Under the pieces are notes generated by a model. That model saw only the letters and a program-made list of their open reading frames with translations, was not told the origin of the DNA and searched no databases. From Pseudomonadota bacterium (lineage in GTDB: Bacteria; Pseudomonadota; Alphaproteobacteria; Caulobacterales; Caulobacteraceae): a stretch of 28,181 nucleotides of DNA. This document shows, piece after piece, positions 17,045-25,122 of the stretch. Position numbers and translations under genes: made by a program. The DNA lies in NCBI GenBank assembly GCA_023412655.1, contig JAEYNH010000164.1:1-28181 (forward strand), in the 5' to 3' direction. Every line of letters begins with the position of its first letter. Position 1 is the stretch's first letter.

Positions 17045-18216
17045 GCCCTGTCAGCCAGGCCCACGCCTTTCCGCGGTCGGACCGCTCGCCCCTGGGCGTC
17101 TGGTGGTGGACCGTCGACCGCTGGATGCTGGGCGTCGTCGCCCTGCTGATCTTCATCGGCGTGGTCATCTCGTTCTCGTCCAGCCCCGCTGCGGCCATGC
17201 GGATGAACATCGGCGATCCGTTCCACTTCGCTGTGCGCCAGTGCGTCTTCGCCCTAGGGGCCACCGCGATCCTGCTGACCGTGTCGATGCTGGACGTCAA
17301 AGGCGTCCGGCGGGCGGCGTTCTTCATCTGGCTGGTCGCCATCGCGGTGATGATCGCCCTGCCGTTCATCGGCCACAGCGCCAAGGGCGCGACCCGCTGG
17401 ATCGAAGTGGGTGGGTTCACCTTCCAGCCGTCCGAGTACATGAAGCCAGCGCTGATCATCCTGGTGGCCTGGATGTTCGCCGAGGGACAGAAGGGCCAGG
17501 GCGTCCCCGGCGTCTCCATCGCCTTCGTGCTGTACGGCATCTCGGTGGGCCTGCTGCTGATCCAGCCCGACGTTGGCCAGACGGTGCTGATCACCGTGGC
17601 GTTCGGCACCGCCTTCTGGATGGCCGGTGTGCCCATGTCCTGGGTGATGCTGCTGGGAGCGGCAGCCATGGCCGGGCTGTCGTCCACCTATTTCCTGTTC
17701 CCGCACGTGCAGAGCCGGGTGGACCGCTTCCTAAGCCCGGACAAGGCCGACACCCATCAGGTGGATGCGGCGGCCATCGCCCAGGCAGCGGGTGGGCTGT
17801 TCGGCCGGGGGCCAGGCGAGGGCGTGATGAAGCGTCGGGTGCCCGACCTGCACACCGATTTCGCCGCCTCGGTGGGCGCAGAGGAGTTCGGCCTGGTGTT
17901 CCTCCTGCTCATCATCGCCCTGTTCGCCTTCGTGGTGGTGCGCGGGCTCTATCGCTCGATGAAGCTGTCCGACCCCTTCGAGCAGGTGGCCGCCGCGGGG
18001 CTCTTCGTGCTGGTCGGCCAGCAGGCGATCATCAACCTGGCGGTCAACCTCAACATGATGCCGACCAAGGGCATGACCCTGCCGTTCATCAGCTATGGCG
18101 GCTCGTCCATGCTCGCCATGGGGCTCACCCTGGGCATGGCCTTGGCTCTGACCCGCCGCCGCCCAGGCGCCTATACCCCGACCGAAGGGCTCGCCAAGGC
18201 GGGCGCGTTCACCTAA
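17041..18216 (+). CDS. ftsW: Septal peptidoglycan polymerase FtsW (SEDS family)
   Basis: A 391-residue polytopic SEDS glycosyltransferase that polymerises lipid II at the septum with FtsI. About ten membrane helices are predicted. Conserved SEDS segments include GATRWIEVGGFTFQPSEYMKP in the first half, LIQPDVGQT, and the C-terminal PTKGMTLPFISYGGSSM. The long periplasmic loop between residues 225 and 280 contains the GLFGRGPGEGV motif that precedes the catalytic-region Asp-rich stretch HTDFAASVGAEEFG. Cytosolic N-terminal tail is about 30 residues. It overlaps murD by 4 bp and lies 13 nt before murG. Confidence 0.95.
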   Translation: MSPVSQAHAFPRSDRSPLGVWWWTVDRWMLGVVALLIFIGVVISFSSSPAAAMRMNIGDPFHFAVRQCVFALGATAILLTVSMLDVKGVRRAAFFIWLVAIAVMIALPFIGHSAKGATRWIEVGGFTFQPSEYMKPALIILVAWMFAEGQKGQGVPGVSIAFVLYGISVGLLLIQPDVGQTVLITVAFGTAFWMAGVPMSWVMLLGAAAMAGLSSTYFLFPHVQSRVDRFLSPDKADTHQVDAAAIAQAAGGLFGRGPGEGVMKRRVPDLHTDFAASVGAEEFGLVFLLLIIALFAFVVVRGLYRSMKLSDPFEQVAAAGLFVLVGQQAIINLAVNLNMMPTKGMTLPFISYGGSSMLAMGLTLGMALALTRRRPGAYTPTEGLAKAGAFT

Positions 18217-18229
18217 GCGTCGAGACCTC

Positions 18230-19327
18230 ATGCGTAAGATCGCCGTCGTCGCCGCCGGAGGCACCGGAGGCCACCTCTTTCCCGCGCAGGCCCTTGCCGA
18301 GGCCCTGATTGCACGCGGCTGGGGCATCGTCCTGGCCTCGGACGAGCGGGTGGCGGGCCTGGCACAGGACTTTCCCGCCGAACGCCGCATCGGCCTTTCC
18401 GCGGCCACCTACAGGCCCGGCGATCCTGTGGGCATGATGCGCGCCGGGTTCGCAGTGCTGCGGGGGGCCATGCACGCCCGGGCAGCTTTCCGCGAGATCC
18501 AGCCCAGCGTGGTTGTGGGCTTCGGCGGCTATCCGTCCGCCCCGGCCCTCGTGGCCGCCATCCTCGACCGGCGTCCGACCGTCATACACGAACAGAACGC
18601 GGTGATGGGCCGGACAAACCGCATGCTGGCCAGCCATGTGCGCACCGTGGCCTGCGCCTTCCCAACACTGAAGAAGGCGCCGCCTAAGGTGGCGGGCCGG
18701 GCGATCGTCGTCGGCAATCCGGTCCGCCCGCCGATCCGGGCCCTGGCGGACGCGCCCTATCTGCCGCCCGAGCCCAATGGCCCCGTCCGCCTGCTGGTGA
18801 CCGGCGGCAGCCAGGGCGCGCGGCTCCTGTCGGAGCTGGTGCCCGAGGCGGTGAAGGCCTTGCCGGAAGACCTGCGCAAGCGGCTGACGGTGCAGCAGCA
18901 GACCCGTCCCGAATCCATGAACACCGCCCGCCGGGCCTATCGCGACGCCCTCGTCCATGCCGAAGTGGCGCCCTTCTTCCGTGATATCGCCAGCCGGCTG
19001 CGGGATGCGCATCTGGTGGTGGGGCGGGCAGGGGCCGGCACGGTCTGTGAGTTCGCCGTCGCCGGGAAGCCGTCGATCCTCGTGCCGCTGGCGATCGCCA
19101 TCGACGACGACCAGGGCCAGAACGCCAAGCTGCTGGCCGACGCGGGCGGCGCGGAAGTGGCGCGGGAGCACCAGCTCACGGTGGACAGCCTGGCCAACGC
19201 CCTCGAGAAGCTGCTCAACAACCCGGCCCGCCTTCAGCGCATGTCGGATGCGGCCCGGTCCGTCGCTATCCCGGATGCGGCGGAGCGTCTCGCCGACGTG
19301 GTCGAGCAGACCGCCCGGGCCGGCTAG
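18230..19327 (+). CDS. murG: UDP-GlcNAc:lipid I GlcNAc transferase
   Basis: A 365-residue peripheral membrane glycosyltransferase (GT28) that converts lipid I to lipid II. The N-terminal glycine-rich loop is G10-G-T-G-G-H15 (AAGGTGGHLFPA). Other family segments are VVGFGGYPSAPALVAA, HEQNAVMGRTN and the donor-binding GRAGAGTVCEFAVAGKPSILVP. The start ATG is 13 nt after ftsW. A 38-nt gap separates it from murC. Confidence 0.95.
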   Translation: MRKIAVVAAGGTGGHLFPAQALAEALIARGWGIVLASDERVAGLAQDFPAERRIGLSAATYRPGDPVGMMRAGFAVLRGAMHARAAFREIQPSVVVGFGGYPSAPALVAAILDRRPTVIHEQNAVMGRTNRMLASHVRTVACAFPTLKKAPPKVAGRAIVVGNPVRPPIRALADAPYLPPEPNGPVRLLVTGGSQGARLLSELVPEAVKALPEDLRKRLTVQQQTRPESMNTARRAYRDALVHAEVAPFFRDIASRLRDAHLVVGRAGAGTVCEFAVAGKPSILVPLAIAIDDDQGQNAKLLADAGGAEVAREHQLTVDSLANALEKLLNNPARLQRMSDAARSVAIPDAAERLADVVEQTARAG

Positions 19328-19365
19328 GCATTGCTGCGAACCGCAGGCGGCGCTAGCAGGACTCC

Positions 19366-20787
19366 ATGAACCGCCGCCCTGTTCCCTTCGAGATCGGCCC
19401 CGTGCACTTCATTGGCATCGGGGGCATCGGCATGAGCGGCATCGCCGAGATCATGCTGCGCACCGGCTACCAGGTGCAGGGCTCGGATGCGAAGGCCAGC
19501 GCCAATACCGAGCGGCTGGAAAAGCTGGGCGCCAAGATCTTCATCGGTCACGACGCCGCGAACGTCGATGGGGCCTATGCCATCGTCTATTCCACCGCGG
19601 TGAAGCCCGACAATCCGGAGATGGTGGCCGGCCGGGAGAAGCGCCTGCCGTTGGTGCGTCGGGCGGAGATGTTGGCCGAGCTCATGCGGCTGCAGTTCTC
19701 CATTGCGGTGGGGGGCACCCACGGCAAGACGACAACCACCTCGATGGTGGCCACCCTGCTGGACGCCGGCGGGCTGGACCCCACCGTCGTCAACGGGGGC
19801 ATCATCAATGCCTACGGCACCAATGCGAAGGTGGGCGCCGGCGACTGGATCGTGGTCGAAGCCGACGAAAGCGACGGCACCTTCCTGAAGCTGAAGTCGA
19901 CGGCCGCCGTGGTCACCAACATCGACCCTGAGCACCTCGACCACTACGGCGACTTCGAGGCGGTCAAGAAGGCCTTCCAGGACTTCGTCGAGAACATTCC
20001 CTTCTACGGTTTCGCGGCCGTCTGCACGGACCATCCCGAAGTGCAGGCCATGGCGGCCCGCGTCGAGAACCGCCGGCTCGTCACCTACGGGGTCAATCCG
20101 CAGGCCGAGGTTCGCGCCCACAACATCCGGATGGGGCCGGAAGGGGCGCGGTTCAGCGTGATGATCCAGCCGCGGGAAGGCGGCCTGACCACCTACGACG
20201 ACCTGCTGCTGCCCATGGCGGGCCAGCACAATGTCCAGAACGCCCTGGCCGCCATTGCCGTGGCCCGTGAACTGGGCGTGGGCCCCGACGCCATCCGCAA
20301 GGGGCTGGCCGGCTTCGGAGGCGTGAAGCGCCGGTTCACCACCACCGGGGTGGCCAATGGCGTGCGGGTGGTGGACGACTATGGCCACCATCCCGTGGAG
20401 ATCGCCTCGGTGCTCAAGGCGGCCCGGGCGGTGAGCGAGGGCAAGGTCATCGCCGTGGTGCAGCCCCACCGCTACACCCGCCTGCGCGACCTGTTCGATG
20501 ACTTCTGCGCCTGTTTCAACGACGCCGACACGGTGATCGTGGCCGACGTCTATCCTGCGGGCGAAGCGCCCATCGAGGGCATAGACAAGGACGGTCTCGT
20601 CAGCGGCCTGCGGCGATACGGCCACCGCCGCGTCCTGCCGCTTCCTGCCACCCCCGAACTCGCCGCCCTGATCCGCAACGAAGCTCAGGCGGGCGACCTT
20701 GTCGTGCTGCTGGGCGCCGGCGACATCACCAGCTGGGCCTACGCTCTGCCGGGCGAACTTGAAGCACTGGGACAGGCGGCGGAATGA
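19366..20787 (+). CDS. murC: UDP-MurNAc:L-alanine ligase
   Basis: A 473-residue cytoplasmic Mur ligase that starts the stem peptide by adding L-Ala. The N-terminal nucleotide-binding motif is HFIGIGGIGMSGIAEI; the ATP loop is GGTHGKTTTT (G116 onward), the MurC form; DDYGHHPVEI and VVQPHRYTRL are further signatures. Length is typical. The 3' end overlaps the murB start by 4 bp. Confidence 0.96.
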   Translation: MNRRPVPFEIGPVHFIGIGGIGMSGIAEIMLRTGYQVQGSDAKASANTERLEKLGAKIFIGHDAANVDGAYAIVYSTAVKPDNPEMVAGREKRLPLVRRAEMLAELMRLQFSIAVGGTHGKTTTTSMVATLLDAGGLDPTVVNGGIINAYGTNAKVGAGDWIVVEADESDGTFLKLKSTAAVVTNIDPEHLDHYGDFEAVKKAFQDFVENIPFYGFAAVCTDHPEVQAMAARVENRRLVTYGVNPQAEVRAHNIRMGPEGARFSVMIQPREGGLTTYDDLLLPMAGQHNVQNALAAIAVARELGVGPDAIRKGLAGFGGVKRRFTTTGVANGVRVVDDYGHHPVEIASVLKAARAVSEGKVIAVVQPHRYTRLRDLFDDFCACFNDADTVIVADVYPAGEAPIEGIDKDGLVSGLRRYGHRRVLPLPATPELAALIRNEAQAGDLVVLLGAGDITSWAYALPGELEALGQAAE

Positions 20788-21689
20788 GCTGGAAGGACAG
20801 CCTGCCTGCAGTCCGCGGCAAGATTCTGAAGGACGAGCCTCTGGGCCCCTTCACCTGGTTCCGCGTCGGCGGACCCGCCGACCTGATCTTCCTGCCCGAG
20901 GACGAGGATGATCTGGCCGCTTTCCTGAAGGGGCTACCGCCGGACGTGCCGGTCACGGTCCTCGGCGTCGGCTCCAACACACTGGTGCGTGACGGCGGCG
21001 TCGACGGCGTGGTGATCCGGCTCGGCAAGGGCTTCGCCAAGGTGGAGCCGCGAGGCGAGAGCCGGATCTACGCGGGCGCAGCGGCGCTCGACGCGACGGT
21101 GGCGCGCGAGGCGGCGAAGGCCGGGATCGCAGGCCTGGAATTCTATCGCGGGGTGCCTGGCGCTATCGGCGGCGCGTTGGTGATGAACGCCGGCTGCTAT
21201 GGCTCCGAGACGAAGGACGTGCTCGTCGAGGCCTATGCCCTTACGCGCTCGGGCGAGCGGATCACTCTCTCGAATGCGGAACTCGAATACAGCTATCGCA
21301 AGTCGGCGCGGGCAGCGGCCCAGCAGTTGATCTTCCTGGGCGCCCTGTACCAGGGGACGCCGGACGATCCAGCCGCCGTGGAGGCCCGGATGGCGGAGAT
21401 CACTGCTCGGCGCGAACAGACCCAGCCGATCCGCGAGAAGACCGGCGGCTCGACATTCAAGAACCCGCCGGGCCACTCGTCCTGGAAGCTCGTGGACGAG
21501 GCGGGCTGGCGCGGCAAGCCGTTCGGCGGGGCAATGTTCTCGCCGCTGCATTCGAACTTCCTGATCAACACCGGGGAGGCCACCGCCGCCGACCTTGAGG
21601 GCCTGGGCGAGGCGGTCCGGGCCGATGTTAAGGCCAAGTTCGGCGTTGAGCTGGATTGGGAGATCAAGCGGATCGGCAAGCCCGCCTGA
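20784..21689 (+). CDS. murB: UDP-N-acetylenolpyruvoylglucosamine reductase
   Basis: A 301-residue FAD-dependent enzyme that reduces UDP-GlcNAc-enolpyruvate to UDP-MurNAc with NADPH. FAD-binding motifs: WFRVGGPAD (25-33), VLGVGSNTLVRDGGVDG, and YRGVPGAIGGALVMNAGCYG. The catalytic Ser is in S223-T-F-K-N (GGSTFKNPPG), a type II-like short MurB form. The ATG overlaps the murC stop. This is the last of the tightly packed mur genes; an 88-nt gap follows. Confidence 0.95.
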   Translation: MSWKDSLPAVRGKILKDEPLGPFTWFRVGGPADLIFLPEDEDDLAAFLKGLPPDVPVTVLGVGSNTLVRDGGVDGVVIRLGKGFAKVEPRGESRIYAGAAALDATVAREAAKAGIAGLEFYRGVPGAIGGALVMNAGCYGSETKDVLVEAYALTRSGERITLSNAELEYSYRKSARAAAQQLIFLGALYQGTPDDPAAVEARMAEITARREQTQPIREKTGGSTFKNPPGHSSWKLVDEAGWRGKPFGGAMFSPLHSNFLINTGEATAADLEGLGEAVRADVKAKFGVELDWEIKRIGKPA

Positions 21690-21777
21690 GGGCGCCGGGC
21701 TCTTGATCATCGGTTCCTGCCAAGCCTTGGCGGCAGGCGACCTTGACGGGAATCCCGGGACCGCGCACGCCAAGGTC

Positions 21778-23157
21778 ATGCGAAGCTTCGCCCTGATGAC
21801 CGCCGCCGCCGCCAGCCTGCTGGCCGCCGCCCCGCCCGCCGCCGCACAGGACCTCTCCGCCAGCACCGCAGCCATCCGCGACCGCGCCCTGGCCGATGGA
21901 ACGGCCTGGGCCATCGCCGAGTCCCTGACCACCGAGATCGGGCCGCGCCTGGTGGGCTCACCGGCCATGGAGCGTGCCCGCGACTGGGCCGTGGAGACGC
22001 TGACGCGCCAGGGCTTCCAGAACGTGAAGGTCGAGACCTTCACGGCCTCTGGCTGGTTCCGTGGCGCGGAGTCGGCCGAGGTGACGGCGCCATATCCGCA
22101 CAAGCTGCACATCCTGGGCCTCGGTCGCTCGGTCTCGACTCCGAAGGGCGGGCTGACCGCCGAGGTGGCGCTGTTCCGCAGCTTCGACGAGTTGCTGGCC
22201 CAGCCAGCGGGTTCGCTGAAGGGCAAGATCGCGGTGGTGACCGGGGTCATGGCGCGGGCGCAGGACGGCTCCGGTTATGGGGCCATCAACGCCCAGCGCA
22301 GCCGCGGCCCGGCCGAGGCCGCCAAGCGCGGCGCCGTCGCCTACCTGGTCCGCTCGCTCTCGACGGATGACACGCGGCTGCCGCACACCGGAGGGGCTCA
22401 GCCTGGCGGCATCCCGGCCGCGGCGTTGTCGACGCCGGACGCCGACCTGCTGGAGAGGCTGGTCGCCCAGGGCAGGCCCGTGGTCGTCAAGCTGGACATG
22501 ACCTCGCGCTACGAGCCGAAGGTCCCAGCCTACAATATCTCGGGCGAGATCCCTGGGACCGATCCGGACGCCGGCGTGCTGATCGTCGGTGGCCACCTGG
22601 ACAGCTGGGATCCTGGCACGGGCGCGGTGGATGACGCGGCCGGCATCGCCATCACCGCCGCCGCCGCCAAGCTCGCGGCCAGCCAGGGGCCGCTGAAGCG
22701 GACTATACGGGTGGTGATGTGGGGCTCCGAAGAGCAGGGCGGTTCCAGCGCCGCCTATCTCGAGGCTCATCGGGACGAGGTTCCGAGCATGGTGGTCGTC
22801 GGCGAGAGCGACACCGGGGCGGGCCGCATCTGGCAGGTTCGTCTGCCCCAGGGCAGCCTGGACCATCCGGCCATGAAGGCGTTCACCGGCGCGCTCGGGC
22901 CGTTGAAGGTGATCATCAGCAGAGATGAGCCTGGGTTCGGCGGGGCCGACGTCTCTGGCCTGGTCTCAGCTGGGGCGCCGTTCGTCGAGTTCAATCAGGA
23001 CGCCAGCCGATACTTCGATCTGCACCATTCCGCGGATGACACCCTGGACAAGATCGACCCCGCCGAACTGGCGCAGAACGTGGCGGTCTGGGCGGCCTTC
23101 CTGCACGCGGCGGGGGGCAGCGACATCAACTTCCGCACGCCAGCTTCCGCGCCCTAG
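21778..23157 (+). CDS. Secreted M28-family metallopeptidase (carboxypeptidase Q-like)
   Basis: A 459-residue exported protein. The ATG at 21778 gives a signal peptide (MRSFALMTAAAASLLAAAPP, likely cleaved after AAA-Q-D around residue 24); an upstream in-frame start at 21595 would overlap murB and bury it. A PA-type insert (about 130-240) precedes the M28 catalytic domain. Predicted co-catalytic zinc residues: H273 and D285 (GGHLDSWDPGTGAVDD), E318/E319 (WGSEEQGG), D345 (GESDTG) and H416 or H417 (LHHSADD). The family comprises amino- and carboxypeptidases; the nearest pattern is PGCP/carboxypeptidase Q. A periplasmic or extracytoplasmic location is predicted. A TTGACGG sequence at 21743-21749 resembles a -35 element but has no clear -10. 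Its place inside the dcw cluster is unusual; a role in wall peptide turnover is conjecture. Confidence 0.87.
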   Translation: MRSFALMTAAAASLLAAAPPAAAQDLSASTAAIRDRALADGTAWAIAESLTTEIGPRLVGSPAMERARDWAVETLTRQGFQNVKVETFTASGWFRGAESAEVTAPYPHKLHILGLGRSVSTPKGGLTAEVALFRSFDELLAQPAGSLKGKIAVVTGVMARAQDGSGYGAINAQRSRGPAEAAKRGAVAYLVRSLSTDDTRLPHTGGAQPGGIPAAALSTPDADLLERLVAQGRPVVVKLDMTSRYEPKVPAYNISGEIPGTDPDAGVLIVGGHLDSWDPGTGAVDDAAGIAITAAAAKLAASQGPLKRTIRVVMWGSEEQGGSSAAYLEAHRDEVPSMVVVGESDTGAGRIWQVRLPQGSLDHPAMKAFTGALGPLKVIISRDEPGFGGADVSGLVSAGAPFVEFNQDASRYFDLHHSADDTLDKIDPAELAQNVAVWAAFLHAAGGSDINFRTPASAP

Positions 23158-23281
23158 GTACGAGCTTCACGCGAGACGACTGTTGCTGTTGGGCAGGGGC
23201 GCGCGACGGCTCGCGCACTTGACCGGGGCGCGTGCGTCCTCCACGGCGGGCGGACACGCCGCTCCAAGCTACGAGTCGCCC

Positions 23282-24259
23282 ATGGCCACCCCGCTTTCCG
23301 GACATCACGTCGCCGTCCTCCTGGGCGGCATCTCCTCCGAACGGGAGGTGAGCCTCGTGTCGGGACGTGCATGCGCCGACGCGCTGGAACGTCTGGGCGC
23401 CAAGGTCAGCCGGGTCGACGCCGGCCGCGACGTGGCCGAGGTGCTGGCGCGGCTCAGGCCGGACGTGGTGTTCAACGCCCTGCATGGGGCGTGGGGCGAG
23501 GACGGCTGCGTTCAGGGCATCCTGGAGACCCTGCAGATCCCGTACACTCACTGCGGCGTCCTGGCCTCGGCCCTGGCCATGGACAAGGCCAAAGCCAAGG
23601 CCGTGATGGCCGCGGCCGGCGTCGCCGTCCCGGGTGGCGGGCTGTACAACCGCTTCGACGTGGCGCGGGATCACGTCCTGCCGCCCCCTTATGTGGTGAA
23701 GGCCAATGCCGAGGGCTCGTCGGTCGGCGTGTTCATTGTTCGCGACCGCGCCAACCGTCCGCCGCAGGAAGTCCTGGAGTCTTCCTGGACCTATGGCGAT
23801 GAGGTGATGGTCGAGCCGTTCATCCGTGGCGTCGAGCTCGCCGTGGGGGTGATGGACGGCAAGGCGATGGCCGTGACCGAGATCCTTACCGAGCGGGACT
23901 TCTACGACTACGAGGCCAAGTACGCAGCGGGCGGTTCGCAGCACATCGTTCCCGCCCGAATTCCGGAACATGCCCTTGAAAAGGCGAAAGAACTGTCTGA
24001 GCGCGCGCACGCGGCGCTTGGTTGTCGCGGGGTTACCCGGGCGGATCTTCGTTATGACGACATTAACGACATTCTGGTCCTCTTGGAGGTCAATACCCAG
24101 CCCGGCATGACGCCCACCTCGCTCGTCCCCGAGCAGGCGGCCTCGCAGGGCGTGGATTTCGACCGGCTTGTGTTGTGGATCACGGAGGACGCCTATGCCC
24201 GCGGCGGAGCGGGGAGCATCGCGAGCAGCGGCGAAACCTCGAGCCAAGGCGCCCTCTAG
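23282..24259 (+). CDS. ddl: D-alanine--D-alanine ligase
   Basis: A 325-residue ATP-grasp enzyme that forms the D-Ala-D-Ala dipeptide used by MurF. Signatures: LGGISSEREVSLVSG at the N-terminus, NALHGAWGEDGCVQGILE, VKANAEGSSVGV, EPFIRGVELAVGV and EVNTQPGMTPTSLVPEQA. The ATG at 23282 is chosen because the conserved fold begins 14 residues later; upstream in-frame codons fall in the M28 gene. A 124-nt gap precedes it, with a TTGACCG at 23219-23225 that could be a -35. The 3' end overlaps ftsQ by 65 bp. Codons around 23960-24100 are unusually AT-rich and contain a CtrA-box-like sequence. Confidence 0.94.
   Translation: MATPLSGHHVAVLLGGISSEREVSLVSGRACADALERLGAKVSRVDAGRDVAEVLARLRPDVVFNALHGAWGEDGCVQGILETLQIPYTHCGVLASALAMDKAKAKAVMAAAGVAVPGGGLYNRFDVARDHVLPPPYVVKANAEGSSVGVFIVRDRANRPPQEVLESSWTYGDEVMVEPFIRGVELAVGVMDGKAMAVTEILTERDFYDYEAKYAAGGSQHIVPARIPEHALEKAKELSERAHAALGCRGVTRADLRYDDINDILVLLEVNTQPGMTPTSLVPEQAASQGVDFDRLVLWITEDAYARGGAGSIASSGETSSQGAL
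24051..24067 (-). promoter_or_regulatory. CtrA-box-like site inside ddl, upstream of ftsQ
   Basis: The minus strand reads GTTAATGTCGTCATAAC, that is TTAA-N7-ATAAC, one mismatch from the CtrA consensus TTAA-N7-TTAAC. It lies about 130 bp before the ftsQ ATG. In Caulobacter the ftsQA promoter is CtrA-activated and sits upstream of ftsQ, so position and sequence both fit. No clear -10 was identified. Confidence 0.5.
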
Positions 24260-25100
24260 CCAGAAGCGGGCGGCCGGCAAGGGGGCGGCGCCGGTCTCGG
24301 CGCGCCCCGCGGGCGCCAGCGCATCTCCCAAGCTGATCCTGCTCGCGGCCGCCGGCGTCCTGGTGGCGGCGGTGACGGCCACCCTCGCCACCGGCGGCCG
24401 GGGCCAGGCTCTGGCCGACAGCGTCGTCGCCGCCGTGGATGGGCAGTTCGGCCAGGCCGGCTTCCGTCTTCGCACAGTGCATGTGCAGGGCGCGTCCAAG
24501 ATGGCGACCCCCGACATCGTCCGCGCCGCTGCGGTCCACAAGGACCAGCCGTTGCTGGGCATGGATCTCGACGGCCTGCGCGCCCGCATCGAGCAGGTCG
24601 GCTGGGTCGAGGAGGCCAAGGTCGTGCGCCTGATGCCGGACACCCTGGTCATCGCCGTGAAGGAGCGCCGTCAGCTCGCTGTATGGCAGCATGGCGGCAA
24701 GAGCATGGTCATCGACGACCAGGGCCGGGTGATCCCCGAGGCCGATCCGGCCCGCTTCGCCATGCTGCCGCTGGTGGTCGGTGCGGGCGGCGCCCAGCAC
24801 GCCAGCGAGATCCTGCCGATCCTGGCCCAGCGTCCCAAGCTGATGCAGCGCATGGAAGCCCTGGTGCGCGTGGACGACCGCCGGTGGGACCTTCGGCTGA
24901 AGGACGGCTCGCTGATCCAGCTCCCGGCCGCCGGCGAGGAGGACGCACTCGCCCAACTGGAGCAGCTCGACCTGCGCTCACGGATCCTGGAACTGGGGTT
25001 CGAGCGGATCGACCTGCGCAATCCCGATGTCGTGGCCGTCCGGCCGCGCGCTCCTGTCGCCCCCACCGCGCCCGGCGGCCTCGCCGCCGCCGGCGTGTAA
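24195..25100 (+). CDS. ftsQ: Cell division protein FtsQ
   Basis: A 301-residue bitopic divisome protein. It has an Ala/Lys/Arg-rich cytoplasmic tail (1-45), one membrane helix (about 47-65), a POTRA domain (about 82-155; FRLRTVHVQGASKM onward) and the periplasmic FtsQ beta domain (about 160-280). FtsQ scaffolds FtsL/FtsB and recruits later division proteins. The ATG at 24195 is supported by CGGAGGA ending 5 nt upstream; a TTG at 24168 is less likely. It overlaps the end of ddl by 65 bp and is followed by ftsA after 22 nt. Confidence 0.93.
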   Translation: MPAAERGASRAAAKPRAKAPSSQKRAAGKGAAPVSARPAGASASPKLILLAAAGVLVAAVTATLATGGRGQALADSVVAAVDGQFGQAGFRLRTVHVQGASKMATPDIVRAAAVHKDQPLLGMDLDGLRARIEQVGWVEEAKVVRLMPDTLVIAVKERRQLAVWQHGGKSMVIDDQGRVIPEADPARFAMLPLVVGAGGAQHASEILPILAQRPKLMQRMEALVRVDDRRWDLRLKDGSLIQLPAAGEEDALAQLEQLDLRSRILELGFERIDLRNPDVVAVRPRAPVAPTAPGGLAAAGV

Positions 25101-25122
25101 CGAGAGAAGAAAAAGACCCTCG

